NCBI GenBank assembly: GCA_043758105.1
Contig: JAYVOF010000082.1
Span: 1-34,541, forward strand
Length of the DNA stretch: 34,541 nt
Direction: 5' to 3'
From: JANPPS01 sp043758105
Lineage (GTDB): Bacteria > Pseudomonadota > Alphaproteobacteria > Acetobacterales > Acetobacteraceae
Every line of letters begins with the position of its first letter. The first letter of the stretch is position 1. The notes beneath the pieces are model-generated. The model was not told the DNA's origin and made no database searches. It saw only the letters and a program-made list of their open reading frames with translations. Position numbers and translations under genes: made by a program. Shown piece after piece: positions 24,858-32,993 of this stretch.

Positions 24858-26339
24858 TCAGAATGCGCGGGCGCTCCGTGCTTCACGCATTACCGTCATG
24901 ATAATGATCTTCATGTCCAGCCAGATGGATTGGCGGCGGATGTATTCCAAATCGGCCGCCAGCCGATCGGCGACTTGCTGAGTCGTATACATTCCACCCC
25001 GGAAGCCGCGGACCTGAGCGAGCCCGGTGATGCCGGGTTTCATCAGGTGGCGGCGCGGATAGCCTTCCACCAAGGTATGAACCCGATGACCGTCCGCGCT
25101 CGTGCCAGGGGCATGCGGCCGGGGTCCGACCAGCGACATATCCCCCCGCAGCACGTTCAGCAATTGCGGTAATTCGTCGATACTCAGTTTGCGGAGGACC
25201 GCGCCGATGCGGGTCACTCGAGGATCGTTGCGGACCGTCTGCTGTGTGGCGAGCGCGTCCGCGACGTCATTTCGCATGCTGCGGAATTTCAAGATCCAAA
25301 ACAGCTGATTGTTATATCCCACGCGGAGCTGCCTGAATAACACCGGCCCGGGCGATTCCAGCCGGATCAACGTCGCAACCGCGAGCAATAGCGGTGCGGT
25401 GACCGCCAGGATGCCGAGCGCGCCAATCCGGTCGAAGATGTCTTTCGAAAGAGCCCGCCAATCTTTTAAAGGATTTTCCCGGATAAGCAGGACGGATTGC
25501 AACCCTAAGGACGCTGGACGCGCCTCAGGACCCGTGATCTCGGCGGCCTCCGCAACGGTGTAGATGTCTTGCGCGCACGACTGTAACAGCACGCTCAGCC
25601 GCTGCAGCCTGGCCCGGTCCTGCGCCGGCACCGCCAGCACGATGGCGTCAACGCGGCCAAGCTTGCAATCGAGCAACAAGCTCAAAAGGTCGCCCCGCCT
25701 CCCCGAACGATCATCATGATGGACCCGTTCTTCGGAATACCGCCCAATCACGGCGATGCACGCCGGGTCGTCCATGGACAAGCGTTGCACCAGCGCCGCG
25801 CCCGCCTCGTCCCCCACGACCGCGACCTTGGTCATAAACCGGCCAGCCTTCAACCAGTGCCGCAGGCGATCGGTGGCCAGCGTCCGCAGCACGAAGATCG
25901 ACAGGCTGGTGACCACGAGGGAGACCCCGCCCCATGTCGCGGCCCACATCAGCGGCGCGCCGAGCAGAATGAGGCAAAGGGCAGAGGAAAGCCCGGTAGC
26001 GAGGGCGGCCATCCCGGCCCAGCGGACCTGCCCGTCCGCGCCGGCCAGACGTTCCCAAGTGTAGGCGCGGGCGAACCGCAGCGCCTCGAACCCGCCAACG
26101 ACCGACACGGTGAACGCCAGCGCGGCGCTACCGGGCTGCAGGCCGCGCCAAAACCAGGCGATGAGGGCGCCGGTGATGAGCGCGCCGGCCGCGAGGGTCA
26201 TCAACTCGATCAGTTTGAAAATCCGGGAGAACACCGGAATCGACGACCGCGGCGTCGTATTCCACGACAGACGGCGTGACGCGGGATGGGGAGAGCGGGA
26301 CCACACGGCCGCAGTCCGCAGGGAGTGCGCGAGTTGCAT
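24858..26339 (-). CDS. Exopolysaccharide priming sugar-phosphate transferase
   Basis: A 493-residue polyisoprenyl-phosphate hexose-1-phosphate transferase (WcaJ/GumD type) that starts EPS units on undecaprenyl phosphate. The N-terminal half has about four membrane segments and a CoA-binding-like domain (VAVVGDEAG). The C-terminal catalytic part has KDIFDRIGA, LESPGPVLFRQLRVG, FKFRSMR-like ILKFRSMRND, LRKLSIDELPQLLNVLRGDM and SLVGPRPHAPG, all family hallmarks. ATG 26339 overlaps the upstream stop as TAATG. It is last in the minus-strand EPS run. Confidence 0.92.
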   Translation of the reverse strand: MQLAHSLRTAAVWSRSPHPASRRLSWNTTPRSSIPVFSRIFKLIELMTLAAGALITGALIAWFWRGLQPGSAALAFTVSVVGGFEALRFARAYTWERLAGADGQVRWAGMAALATGLSSALCLILLGAPLMWAATWGGVSLVVTSLSIFVLRTLATDRLRHWLKAGRFMTKVAVVGDEAGAALVQRLSMDDPACIAVIGRYSEERVHHDDRSGRRGDLLSLLLDCKLGRVDAIVLAVPAQDRARLQRLSVLLQSCAQDIYTVAEAAEITGPEARPASLGLQSVLLIRENPLKDWRALSKDIFDRIGALGILAVTAPLLLAVATLIRLESPGPVLFRQLRVGYNNQLFWILKFRSMRNDVADALATQQTVRNDPRVTRIGAVLRKLSIDELPQLLNVLRGDMSLVGPRPHAPGTSADGHRVHTLVEGYPRRHLMKPGITGLAQVRGFRGGMYTTQQVADRLAADLEYIRRQSIWLDMKIIIMTVMREARSARAF

Positions 26340-27505
26340 TATGGCAACCGCGTCGAGCCGAACGCGTCACTGCCTGGCGACAACGCCACTCGCGCCGGCC
26401 GTTGCACATGTGCGGCATACCCGGCAGTGAGCGCCCGGACGACCGTTTTCCCGGCACTCTGGCGGCGAACGGATTGCTGCAAGGCCGCCCTGCGCGGTCC
26501 CGTCAACCGCTCCGGCTGTTCGGCCAAGTCGCGCAACAATTGAAATAGCGCGCCCGCGTCACCGGCGGGTATGCACCAGCCGCCGTCGCCCACGATTTCT
26601 GGCAGGCCGGGCACCAGGGCGCAAATGACGGGGACCGCATGGGCCTGCGCCAGCTCGATCGTGCGGTCGAACGGCTCCCGGTACGCGAGCGGCGGGGTCG
26701 GCAGTACCAATAGCGCGTCGATTGCGGCGATCATGTCCGGATGGTCGGTCAAGGCAACACCGTTCGCGTCATCCAACAAGCGAATCCGATGCTCCACATC
26801 CAGCGCGGCCGCCCGGGCCATGATCTCTGGGCGTAGCGGACCGTGACCCGTGATCAGCACCACGATCTCCGCATCGCAAGCGGCCACAGCCTCCAGCAAT
26901 TCCAGGGCGCCACAGCCGACCGTCAGCGGGGCGGCAAAACCGAATACCGGGCATGGCGGGTCGAGCAGGCGCAGGCGCATCCGGGCACCCGACCGATCCG
27001 GGATCGCCCTCGCGCCGATTCCGGCCGGTGCGACCGCCCCCACACCATCGAACCCGGCACCCCGGGCATAGGCAAGACCATCCAAATGCCGGGCGATCAC
27101 GACATCGGCCGTCACCAGCGGCGTGCGGGCGAGCAAGCGCCATGGCCATGGCCGCTCCATCGTGAACACGTGTTCGAGCTCGAGCGCAAAGGCGCATCGG
27201 TCTCCGGCCCGGCAGAAGCGCGCGAGCTGAACCGCCAGCAGGCTCGCCGGATCTCCGTGATAATTGACGATGTCCGGACGCAGGCGGCGGAGCGCCGCCC
27301 CTAGGCCCGCGTAGCCGGCAAAGCGGCCGGTGCGGCGTTGCGGCAGGGGGAGCCACGTGGCTCGATCATCCGGCGGTCTTACCGGGGTCAGCTTCAGGTC
27401 CGAGGGATAGATAATCGTATGCGTTTCACTCAGACCAGTGAATAACCGGCTCAGGCCGGCATGGCTCGCCAAATCCGGATGGATCAGGGTAACAGGCCGC
27501 TGCAT
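26339..27505 (-). CDS. Family 4-like glycosyltransferase
   Basis: A 388-residue GT-B fold protein. The N-terminal domain has HPDLASHAGLSRLF and RPDIVNYHGDPASLL. The C-terminal donor domain has a PVFGFAAPLTVGCGALELLEAV segment and a region around PPLAYREPFDRTIELAQAHAVPV with the acidic/hydrophobic pattern of the GT4 EX7E site, though the exact Glu pair is less clear. It probably adds a sugar to the lipid-linked EPS unit. It lies between the Wzc-like kinase (34 bases) and the priming transferase (one-base overlap). Donor sugar unknown. Confidence 0.78.
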   Translation of the reverse strand: MQRPVTLIHPDLASHAGLSRLFTGLSETHTIIYPSDLKLTPVRPPDDRATWLPLPQRRTGRFAGYAGLGAALRRLRPDIVNYHGDPASLLAVQLARFCRAGDRCAFALELEHVFTMERPWPWRLLARTPLVTADVVIARHLDGLAYARGAGFDGVGAVAPAGIGARAIPDRSGARMRLRLLDPPCPVFGFAAPLTVGCGALELLEAVAACDAEIVVLITGHGPLRPEIMARAAALDVEHRIRLLDDANGVALTDHPDMIAAIDALLVLPTPPLAYREPFDRTIELAQAHAVPVICALVPGLPEIVGDGGWCIPAGDAGALFQLLRDLAEQPERLTGPRRAALQQSVRRQSAGKTVVRALTAGYAAHVQRPARVALSPGSDAFGSTRLP

Positions 27506-27539
27506 CAGTCCAGGTGTGCCGGCTGGATGAAGCGTACCC

Positions 27540-29708
27540 TCATTGCTGACCCATATACGCGATGGCGGGCACGGGGCGTTGGTCGAACAGGCCGTGTTCG
27601 CGTGTTTCGACCATGGTCACCGCGACGCCGTAGACGAACCCGCCAGCGCTCCGCATGCCGTCCACGGCATCGCCCAGCTCCGTCAGCTTCGACCCCCCCC
27701 ACCGCGTGACCACCAAGACGCCATCGACGAGCTTGGCCAGGACGCGCGCGTCCATCAGAACGTCCGACGGGGGGCTGTCCAACAGGACCACGTCATACAT
27801 GTCGGCCCACGCCAGCAGCTCCGCCATCCGTCCGCCCATCAGCAGCTCGGTCGATTCTGCACAAGGCGGTCCGGCGGGGATGGCGTCCAACGTCAGCAGG
27901 GCGGTGCGGGTCACCGCCTCCCGCGGCGACACAAAGCCGCGCAACACGTCACCGAGCCCCGGACCGGAGGAAAGATTGAGCGCGTTGGCGAAGGTCGGGC
28001 GTCGTAAATCGCACTCGATCGCCAGCACCCGGCGTCCGCCGGCGGCGATGAGTTGCGCAAGCGCCAGCGTCGTAAAGGTTTTCCCTTCCCCTGGAGCCGC
28101 GGACGTGACGAGGATGGTACGCCGGCGATCCCCCACATGCCCCGCCAACACGAGCCGGGCATGCAGCCCGCGTAGTGCGTCCTGCACGGTGGGCGAGCGT
28201 TGGGCGGCCCCGAGTGTTTCGTTGAGGCCCATCGCGGAACCCCGGCCCGACACCCGGGCCACCAGCCCGGCACCCGGCGGTAAGACGCGAGGAATTTGCG
28301 CCAATACCGGAACCTGGCTCCGCATTTCGACGTCGCCCGCCACCCGGACCGTGCGGTCCGCCCCATCCCGCAGCCGGGCCACGAGCGTGCCGAGTCCGAG
28401 CGCAAGCAGCAAGCCCCCGGCATAGGTTGGTAGCGGACGCGGAAAAACAGGTTCCGACGGACGTTCGGCCAGATTTACCAGGCGGGCGGTATTCACCAAC
28501 ACGGGCCGCTCCGCTTCGGTCTCGCTGGCACGCTTATATTGTTCGGTATAGAGCGTGCGCTTCACCTCGGCATTGCGTTCGAGCGCTGCGATATCGGTGT
28601 CCGCCGTGGCGGGCGCGGCCGGCTCTTGCTTGATGATGTCGAGCTGCCGTTGCAGCGTGACCGCCTGCGCCGCGGCGGTCTGATATTTCCGATTGGCGGC
28701 GCGAAAGGCCGGAAGCCCTTCCCGGTCCACCCGCAGCTTCAACGCATCCCGCTGCTCCCGCAGGCCGGCCAAATCAGCCGACCCAGCCGGCTCGGCTGCG
28801 AGTTGCGCGGTCACGGCGTCGAGTTGTTGATGAGCGTCCGCGATCGTGCGTGCGTCCATGGCAGAACGCATTTCCGGTTGCCCCCCCATGCCGCGCTGGG
28901 AATTCCGCATCCGCACCACCGCCTCCGCCATCGCTTGCTGCGGCGCGGCGATTTGGCGTGCCAGTGTGGCCTGCCGCTCCGCGTTGGTGCTGGCGAGTTG
29001 CGCCCGGTCCGATGCATCGCGCTTGAGAGAGACGATTTTGGCATCTTGATCCCGCAGCGATGCCTCGAGCTGGGCCACGTCCTGCCAGCGCCGGGCGACC
29101 TCCCGGTCACCCTGTTGCGCCGGGGCCACCCGGGGATCATCGAGAAAGGCCTGAACGAGCGCATTCGCCAGATCGCGGGCCGTCTCGGGAAGTTCGGACT
29201 GATAGCCGATGGAGATCGCCCGCGATTGGCCGACCGGGCTCACCTGGAACCGCGCTGCCGCCCAGTTCAGCAGGGCGTCACTGTCAGGCTTCAGACTGTC
29301 GCAGGACAACGCCGGGGTGCCGGACAGCTGGCGGCTGAACCACGACGCCCCCTCCGCCCTATCGCACTCACGATGGATGGCCGCAAGGACGCCGGGGCGG
29401 GCGAGGGCAAGGCGGGCGAGCCTTGGGGAACGGATCAGCACCAGCTGGCTTTCGAGGTCGGCGGGATCACCGATCTTCTGAATCCAGGCATCCGAGATGC
29501 GGGGACCACCGCCCTCCGCTTCCGCGACGATGACCGAACCGGACGCGACATAGCGCGGCAGGATGGCAAACAGACCGAGCGCCACGATCAGCAGCGTGGC
29601 CGCAACGACGGCGAGGAACAGCCAGCGCCGCCGCAAAATGCGGTTCAGCAGCCCCGTTTGGGATCCCGACGGAGAACCAAATGCCGGGGTCAGAGACAAG
29701 GAAGCCAT
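27540..29708 (-). CDS. Wzc-like polysaccharide co-polymerase and tyrosine kinase
   Basis: 722 residues. A Wzz-type chain-length domain starts with a membrane helix (about 28-50). A long coiled coil (about 200-370) follows, then a second helix near 425-445 (PTYAGGLLLALGLGTLVARL). The C-terminal BY-kinase has TSAAPGEGKT (Walker A), AIECDLRRPTF (Walker A') and VVLLDSPP (Walker B). Wzc controls chain length and export with Wza. The usual C-terminal Tyr cluster is missing; the last 27 residues hold one Tyr (IAYMGQQ). GGAAGGGG precedes ATG 29708. Confidence 0.9.
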   Translation of the reverse strand: MASLSLTPAFGSPSGSQTGLLNRILRRRWLFLAVVAATLLIVALGLFAILPRYVASGSVIVAEAEGGGPRISDAWIQKIGDPADLESQLVLIRSPRLARLALARPGVLAAIHRECDRAEGASWFSRQLSGTPALSCDSLKPDSDALLNWAAARFQVSPVGQSRAISIGYQSELPETARDLANALVQAFLDDPRVAPAQQGDREVARRWQDVAQLEASLRDQDAKIVSLKRDASDRAQLASTNAERQATLARQIAAPQQAMAEAVVRMRNSQRGMGGQPEMRSAMDARTIADAHQQLDAVTAQLAAEPAGSADLAGLREQRDALKLRVDREGLPAFRAANRKYQTAAAQAVTLQRQLDIIKQEPAAPATADTDIAALERNAEVKRTLYTEQYKRASETEAERPVLVNTARLVNLAERPSEPVFPRPLPTYAGGLLLALGLGTLVARLRDGADRTVRVAGDVEMRSQVPVLAQIPRVLPPGAGLVARVSGRGSAMGLNETLGAAQRSPTVQDALRGLHARLVLAGHVGDRRRTILVTSAAPGEGKTFTTLALAQLIAAGGRRVLAIECDLRRPTFANALNLSSGPGLGDVLRGFVSPREAVTRTALLTLDAIPAGPPCAESTELLMGGRMAELLAWADMYDVVLLDSPPSDVLMDARVLAKLVDGVLVVTRWGGSKLTELGDAVDGMRSAGGFVYGVAVTMVETREHGLFDQRPVPAIAYMGQQ

Positions 29709-29939
29709 TAGCGCGTCACCCCTTCCGGCCTGACGTGGTCACGATAGCAGCCACCACGGACACGGTAACAATTCTGCGCATCCAACACTGTCCGTTCCGA
29801 TCTCGACAACATTCATCATCCCGCTGAATCGCGAGTTCTCCGCATCTCTGGCACCTTTCAACCAAGGTGTCGTCAGTGTAACCGACAAAATCTTAGTAAA
29901 AAATTACTTTTTGGCGGAGAAACTCGATTTATTTTGCGC
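29709..29939. promoter_or_regulatory. Control region upstream of the wzc-like gene
   Basis: 231 bases without a gene between the wza-like stop and the wzc-like start, both minus strand. 29881-29939 is strikingly AT-rich for this genome and contains AGTAA, four A, TTACT. It may carry a promoter for the wzc-GT4-transferase run or a binding site for an AT-preferring regulator. I could not locate confident -35/-10 boxes, and the AT stem is too weak for a standard terminator. Confidence 0.3.
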
Positions 29940-30509
29940 CTAAAATACTCGCTCGTGAACCGTCACGACATCGCTTGGCGCTAGTAAGGTATCACGCTCT
30001 GCACGGCCCTCACTCGCCGGGGTCTCACCCGCAACGCCACCCTGGCGGACGATGGAGAACCGGTTCGTCACCGCCCGATAGGTGAAGCCGCCCGCGATCG
30101 CCACCGACGTCAACACCGTCATTCCCGGCTGATACGGATACTGGCCCGGCTTGGCCACCTCTCCTAAAATAAAGATCGGACGGTATTGCGTCACCTCGAC
30201 CGAAACCTTCGCATCCTTATAGAGTCCGGATTTTTCCAGCAGGTCGGACACGCTGAACGCCAGTTCCACCGGCGTCAGCCCCGACGCCCGTGCACCGCCG
30301 GCTAACGGCAGCGCCACCTTGCCGCTGTCATCGACGCGGAATTCACCCGTAAGACCCGGCTCACCGAACGTCGTGATCCGGACCTGATCCCCCGGCCCAA
30401 GTCGATAGGTCAGGCCCGCCGGCAGCACCGGCGGCAGCTTGTCCGCCGGGACCGCGCATCCGATCAGCAGCACCGCCGCGACCAGCGGTCCCAGGATTCT
30501 CACGCGCAT
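29940..30509 (-). CDS. Wza-like polysaccharide export lipoprotein
   Basis: 189 residues. The lipobox LIGC near residue 18 marks an outer-membrane lipoprotein. YRLGPGDQVRITTFGEPGLTGEFRV is the poly-export domain, and an SLBB-type region follows (FILGEVAKPGQYPYQPGMTVL). It forms the export channel or its periplasmic part with the Wzc-like protein. It is half the length of E. coli Wza, typical for short Gram-negative members. ATG 30509 has GGAGG six bases upstream; the open frame above it is not family-like. Confidence 0.9.
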   Translation of the reverse strand: MRVRILGPLVAAVLLIGCAVPADKLPPVLPAGLTYRLGPGDQVRITTFGEPGLTGEFRVDDSGKVALPLAGGARASGLTPVELAFSVSDLLEKSGLYKDAKVSVEVTQYRPIFILGEVAKPGQYPYQPGMTVLTSVAIAGGFTYRAVTNRFSIVRQGGVAGETPASEGRAERDTLLAPSDVVTVHERVF

Positions 30510-30544
30510 GCTGCCTCCAGTTCTGCCGTCCGCGCCCCAGCCGA

Positions 30545-30574
30545 TTGGCAAGAGCAAGCCATCGCTTGTATAGG
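30545..30574 (+). promoter_or_regulatory. Candidate promoter for the beta-barrel gene
   Basis: In the 86-base gap between divergent wza-like and beta-barrel genes, TTGGCA at 30545-30550 and TATAGG at 30569-30574 are spaced by 18 bases. This is a reasonable sigma-70 type fit 22 bases ahead of the ATG, but it was picked by eye. Confidence 0.3.
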
Positions 30575-30595
30575 TCAACAAAGCGGGAGTATCGG

Positions 30596-32125
30596 ATGAC
30601 AGACGTGAGGGCAACCTTTGGAACGGGGCCGGCAGAGGCTGCCGGGACGCCCGCGCCCTCCTATTTGAACCTCCGCGCCAAGCATGACGCACGCGCGCCG
30701 GTGTGCCACCGCTGCTTCTCGTGGGCCCCTGCCCCCAGCCCGCCGCGGCGGACCCGGCATCTCCGCTGGCTCGCCCCCACAGTCGCGGCCGGCGTGGTCG
30801 TACTCGCCGGGCCAGAGGGGGCGCGGGCCGCCATCGGTGCGGCGATCGGCACCATGCTCGGGGCACTTCCCACCCGGCCCAGCATCACCGTCTCCAGCAC
30901 GCTGTTCCCGCAATCAGTGCCCGGATTCGATCAAGAACAGGGCCTGACGCTGCCCAGCGCGCCATTGCCGGATGATTCGGTCGCCGGGCGGGGCGTGCGC
31001 GCGGCGGGCGTGCTGATCCAACCCTCGCTCGATATCGGCACCGGCTATGACAGCGACGTGCTGGGCGCGCGCGGACGGCCGGGCAGCGCGATCATCAGCG
31101 AGACGCCGGCCCTGTCGCTCACCACCGAGGGCTCGGTCGTGCGCGTCGGTGCCTTCATCGATGCGGAAAACAGCACCTATCTCAATCAACCGCGCCAATC
31201 GCGCACGGATTTCCGGGCCGCCCTCGGCGCCACGGCGGACCTCGGGCGCGGGAGCGTCACGCTCGGCTACTCCCATCTGCATCTGCACGACGATCCGTCC
31301 GCCATCGGGTCCATCGCGTCGAGCGAGCCAACCCCGTTCGACGTCGATGACGTGCGACTGGGCGGCAGTATCGAGCTCGGCCGGCTGTCCCTCCTGCCGT
31401 TCGCGGATTATTCGCACTGGTCCTACGGCCGCGTCCGCATCGGCGGGATCGAGGTGAACGAGCGCTTCCGGGATCGTAATGTGCTCCAGGCCGGCAGCGC
31501 CGCCCGCCTCGTCATCGGCGAACGGCGGGATTTGCTCGCGTCCGTGAGCTTCGTCAGCACCCAATTCGGTCATAATTTCGGCGCGGCGCCGGCCCCCAGC
31601 TCCAATGGCGTGCTGGCCCTGGGCGGCGTCGATTACGAGCTGGATGCCGCACTCAAGGCCCGCATCCTGCTCGGCGTGCAGGCGCGTGCCTATAATAGTG
31701 GGATCTACCGCGACCGCATCGTCGCCGTCGGCCAGTTCGCCCTCACGTGGATGCCGCAAAAACAAACGGAGGTCACGCTCGCTGCCTCCCGCAGCCTCGA
31801 GGATTTGGCGCAAGAGGATCCGGGCGGCTCGATCTTTTCGCGGGCCGAGCTGGCCGTCAGCCACGAATATTGGCGCAACCTCGTGCTCCGCGCCCGGGCC
31901 GGCCTCACCACGGCCGAGTTCCTGCAGATCGGCGGCACCCAGGTCGCGGGTTATACCGGCGTGGGCTTTACCTGGGACGTCAACCGGCACTGGAAGCTGG
32001 TGGGCGACGCGGAGATCAGCCGGGTGTCGAGCCCGGTCCGCAGCTTCACCCTCGGCGGCCAGAACGTGCCGGGCGGCCCCTACACGCGGGTGCAAACCGG
32101 CCTGCATCTCACGACCGCCTTGTAA
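30596..32125 (+). CDS. Outer-membrane beta-barrel protein of the EPS locus
   Basis: 509 residues. After residue 90 the protein is mostly alternating beta strands with Gly and aromatic residues, ending in HLTTAL. It resembles the beta-barrel outer-membrane proteins found in exopolysaccharide clusters. The start ATG 30596 has GGGAG six bases upstream. It carries an unusual N-terminus: about 55 polar residues with CHRC, then a hydrophobic stretch LRWLAPTVAAGVVVLAGP and an ARA-like cleavage site. Either the signal peptide has a long leader, or the true start is a later codon such as GTG 30701, which lacks a clear binding site. Confidence 0.82.
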   Translation: MTDVRATFGTGPAEAAGTPAPSYLNLRAKHDARAPVCHRCFSWAPAPSPPRRTRHLRWLAPTVAAGVVVLAGPEGARAAIGAAIGTMLGALPTRPSITVSSTLFPQSVPGFDQEQGLTLPSAPLPDDSVAGRGVRAAGVLIQPSLDIGTGYDSDVLGARGRPGSAIISETPALSLTTEGSVVRVGAFIDAENSTYLNQPRQSRTDFRAALGATADLGRGSVTLGYSHLHLHDDPSAIGSIASSEPTPFDVDDVRLGGSIELGRLSLLPFADYSHWSYGRVRIGGIEVNERFRDRNVLQAGSAARLVIGERRDLLASVSFVSTQFGHNFGAAPAPSSNGVLALGGVDYELDAALKARILLGVQARAYNSGIYRDRIVAVGQFALTWMPQKQTEVTLAASRSLEDLAQEDPGGSIFSRAELAVSHEYWRNLVLRARAGLTTAEFLQIGGTQVAGYTGVGFTWDVNRHWKLVGDAEISRVSSPVRSFTLGGQNVPGGPYTRVQTGLHLTTAL

Positions 32126-32172
32126 CCACAGCCTCGCCACAGACGCATCGCCCGGCCAAAAGGGAGTTTCCG

Positions 32173-32983
32173 ATGAGCAAAGTTTTCTGGCTGGGCGCGG
32201 CGTTGATGTTGGCCGGATGCGGCGGACCGCAGACCAGTTCGGGCGCGGACTACATCGCGTCCCGCCCAGAATTCCGTCCTGCCCCGGGCAATACGGTCGA
32301 GCGCGCAGTGTTCGACGCGGCCAACGTCGAGCCGAACCTGCGTTTTCCCGCCCGTTTCGGCCTGGCCCGGCTGCAGGGCGGCAGCCTCACCAACATTCCG
32401 TCCGAGGAGGCCGCGGCCTGGCTGGCCCTGGCCGCGAAAGCCGGCCGGTCCTACGGCACCTTCGTCCCGATCAGCCCGCTGATCGCCAGCATGGCGGACT
32501 CGGCCGAGAGCGGGACCGAGCGCTACTCCGGCGTGGACCGCATCTGCATCGCCGCCGCGCGTCAGCACGTAGACGCCGTGCTGATCTACGAAGCGACCGG
32601 CCAGGCGACCGACAAAGTGACCGCACTCAGCGTGCTCGATCTGACCATCGTCGGCGCGTTTTTGATCCCGACGCGCGCGGTCGGTGGCCAAGCCAAGGCG
32701 TATGCGCTGCTGGTCGATGTGCGCAACGGCTACCCCTACGGCACCGCCACGTCACGGCGGAGGAATCGGGCTTCACCATCAACAACGGCTCCGGCGACCG
32801 TTCCCGCACGTTATTGCCCAGGCCGAGACGGAGGCGGTGGTGAAGGTCACGGCGGATGTCGGCACGATGATGACGACGTTGAAATCCGAGCTGGATACGC
32901 GGGAACTGCAGCAGCTGCGTGCGGAGAAGGCGGCTTCCCCCGCGCCGGCCCGGCCTGCGCGCCGCACGCGTCCCCTCTCCTAA
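32173..32983 (+). pseudogene. EPS-locus lipoprotein broken by two frameshifts
   Basis: Starts MSKVFWLGAALMLAGCGG with lipobox LAGC and AGGGAG upstream. The first frame codes well to NGYPYGTAT (to about 32750). Coding then moves to a second frame (TAEESGFTINNGSGDRSRTL), and near 32806-32813 to a third (VIAQAETEAVVKVTADVG...), which ends at TAA 32981-32983. Each step equals a missing base, the first probably a G in ACGGTCACG. Restored, the protein would be about 270 residues, similar to conserved lipoproteins with the DLTIVGAFLIPT and GYPYGTA motifs. Recent decay or assembly errors are both possible. If unrepaired, the first frame runs on to 32997. Confidence 0.75.
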
Positions 32984-32993
32984 TCTACCCGGC

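Noticed and set aside
30914..32140. 408-residue minus-strand frame opposite the beta-barrel gene
   Set aside because: No signal peptide, domain or binding site; the plus strand has a consistent outer-membrane protein.
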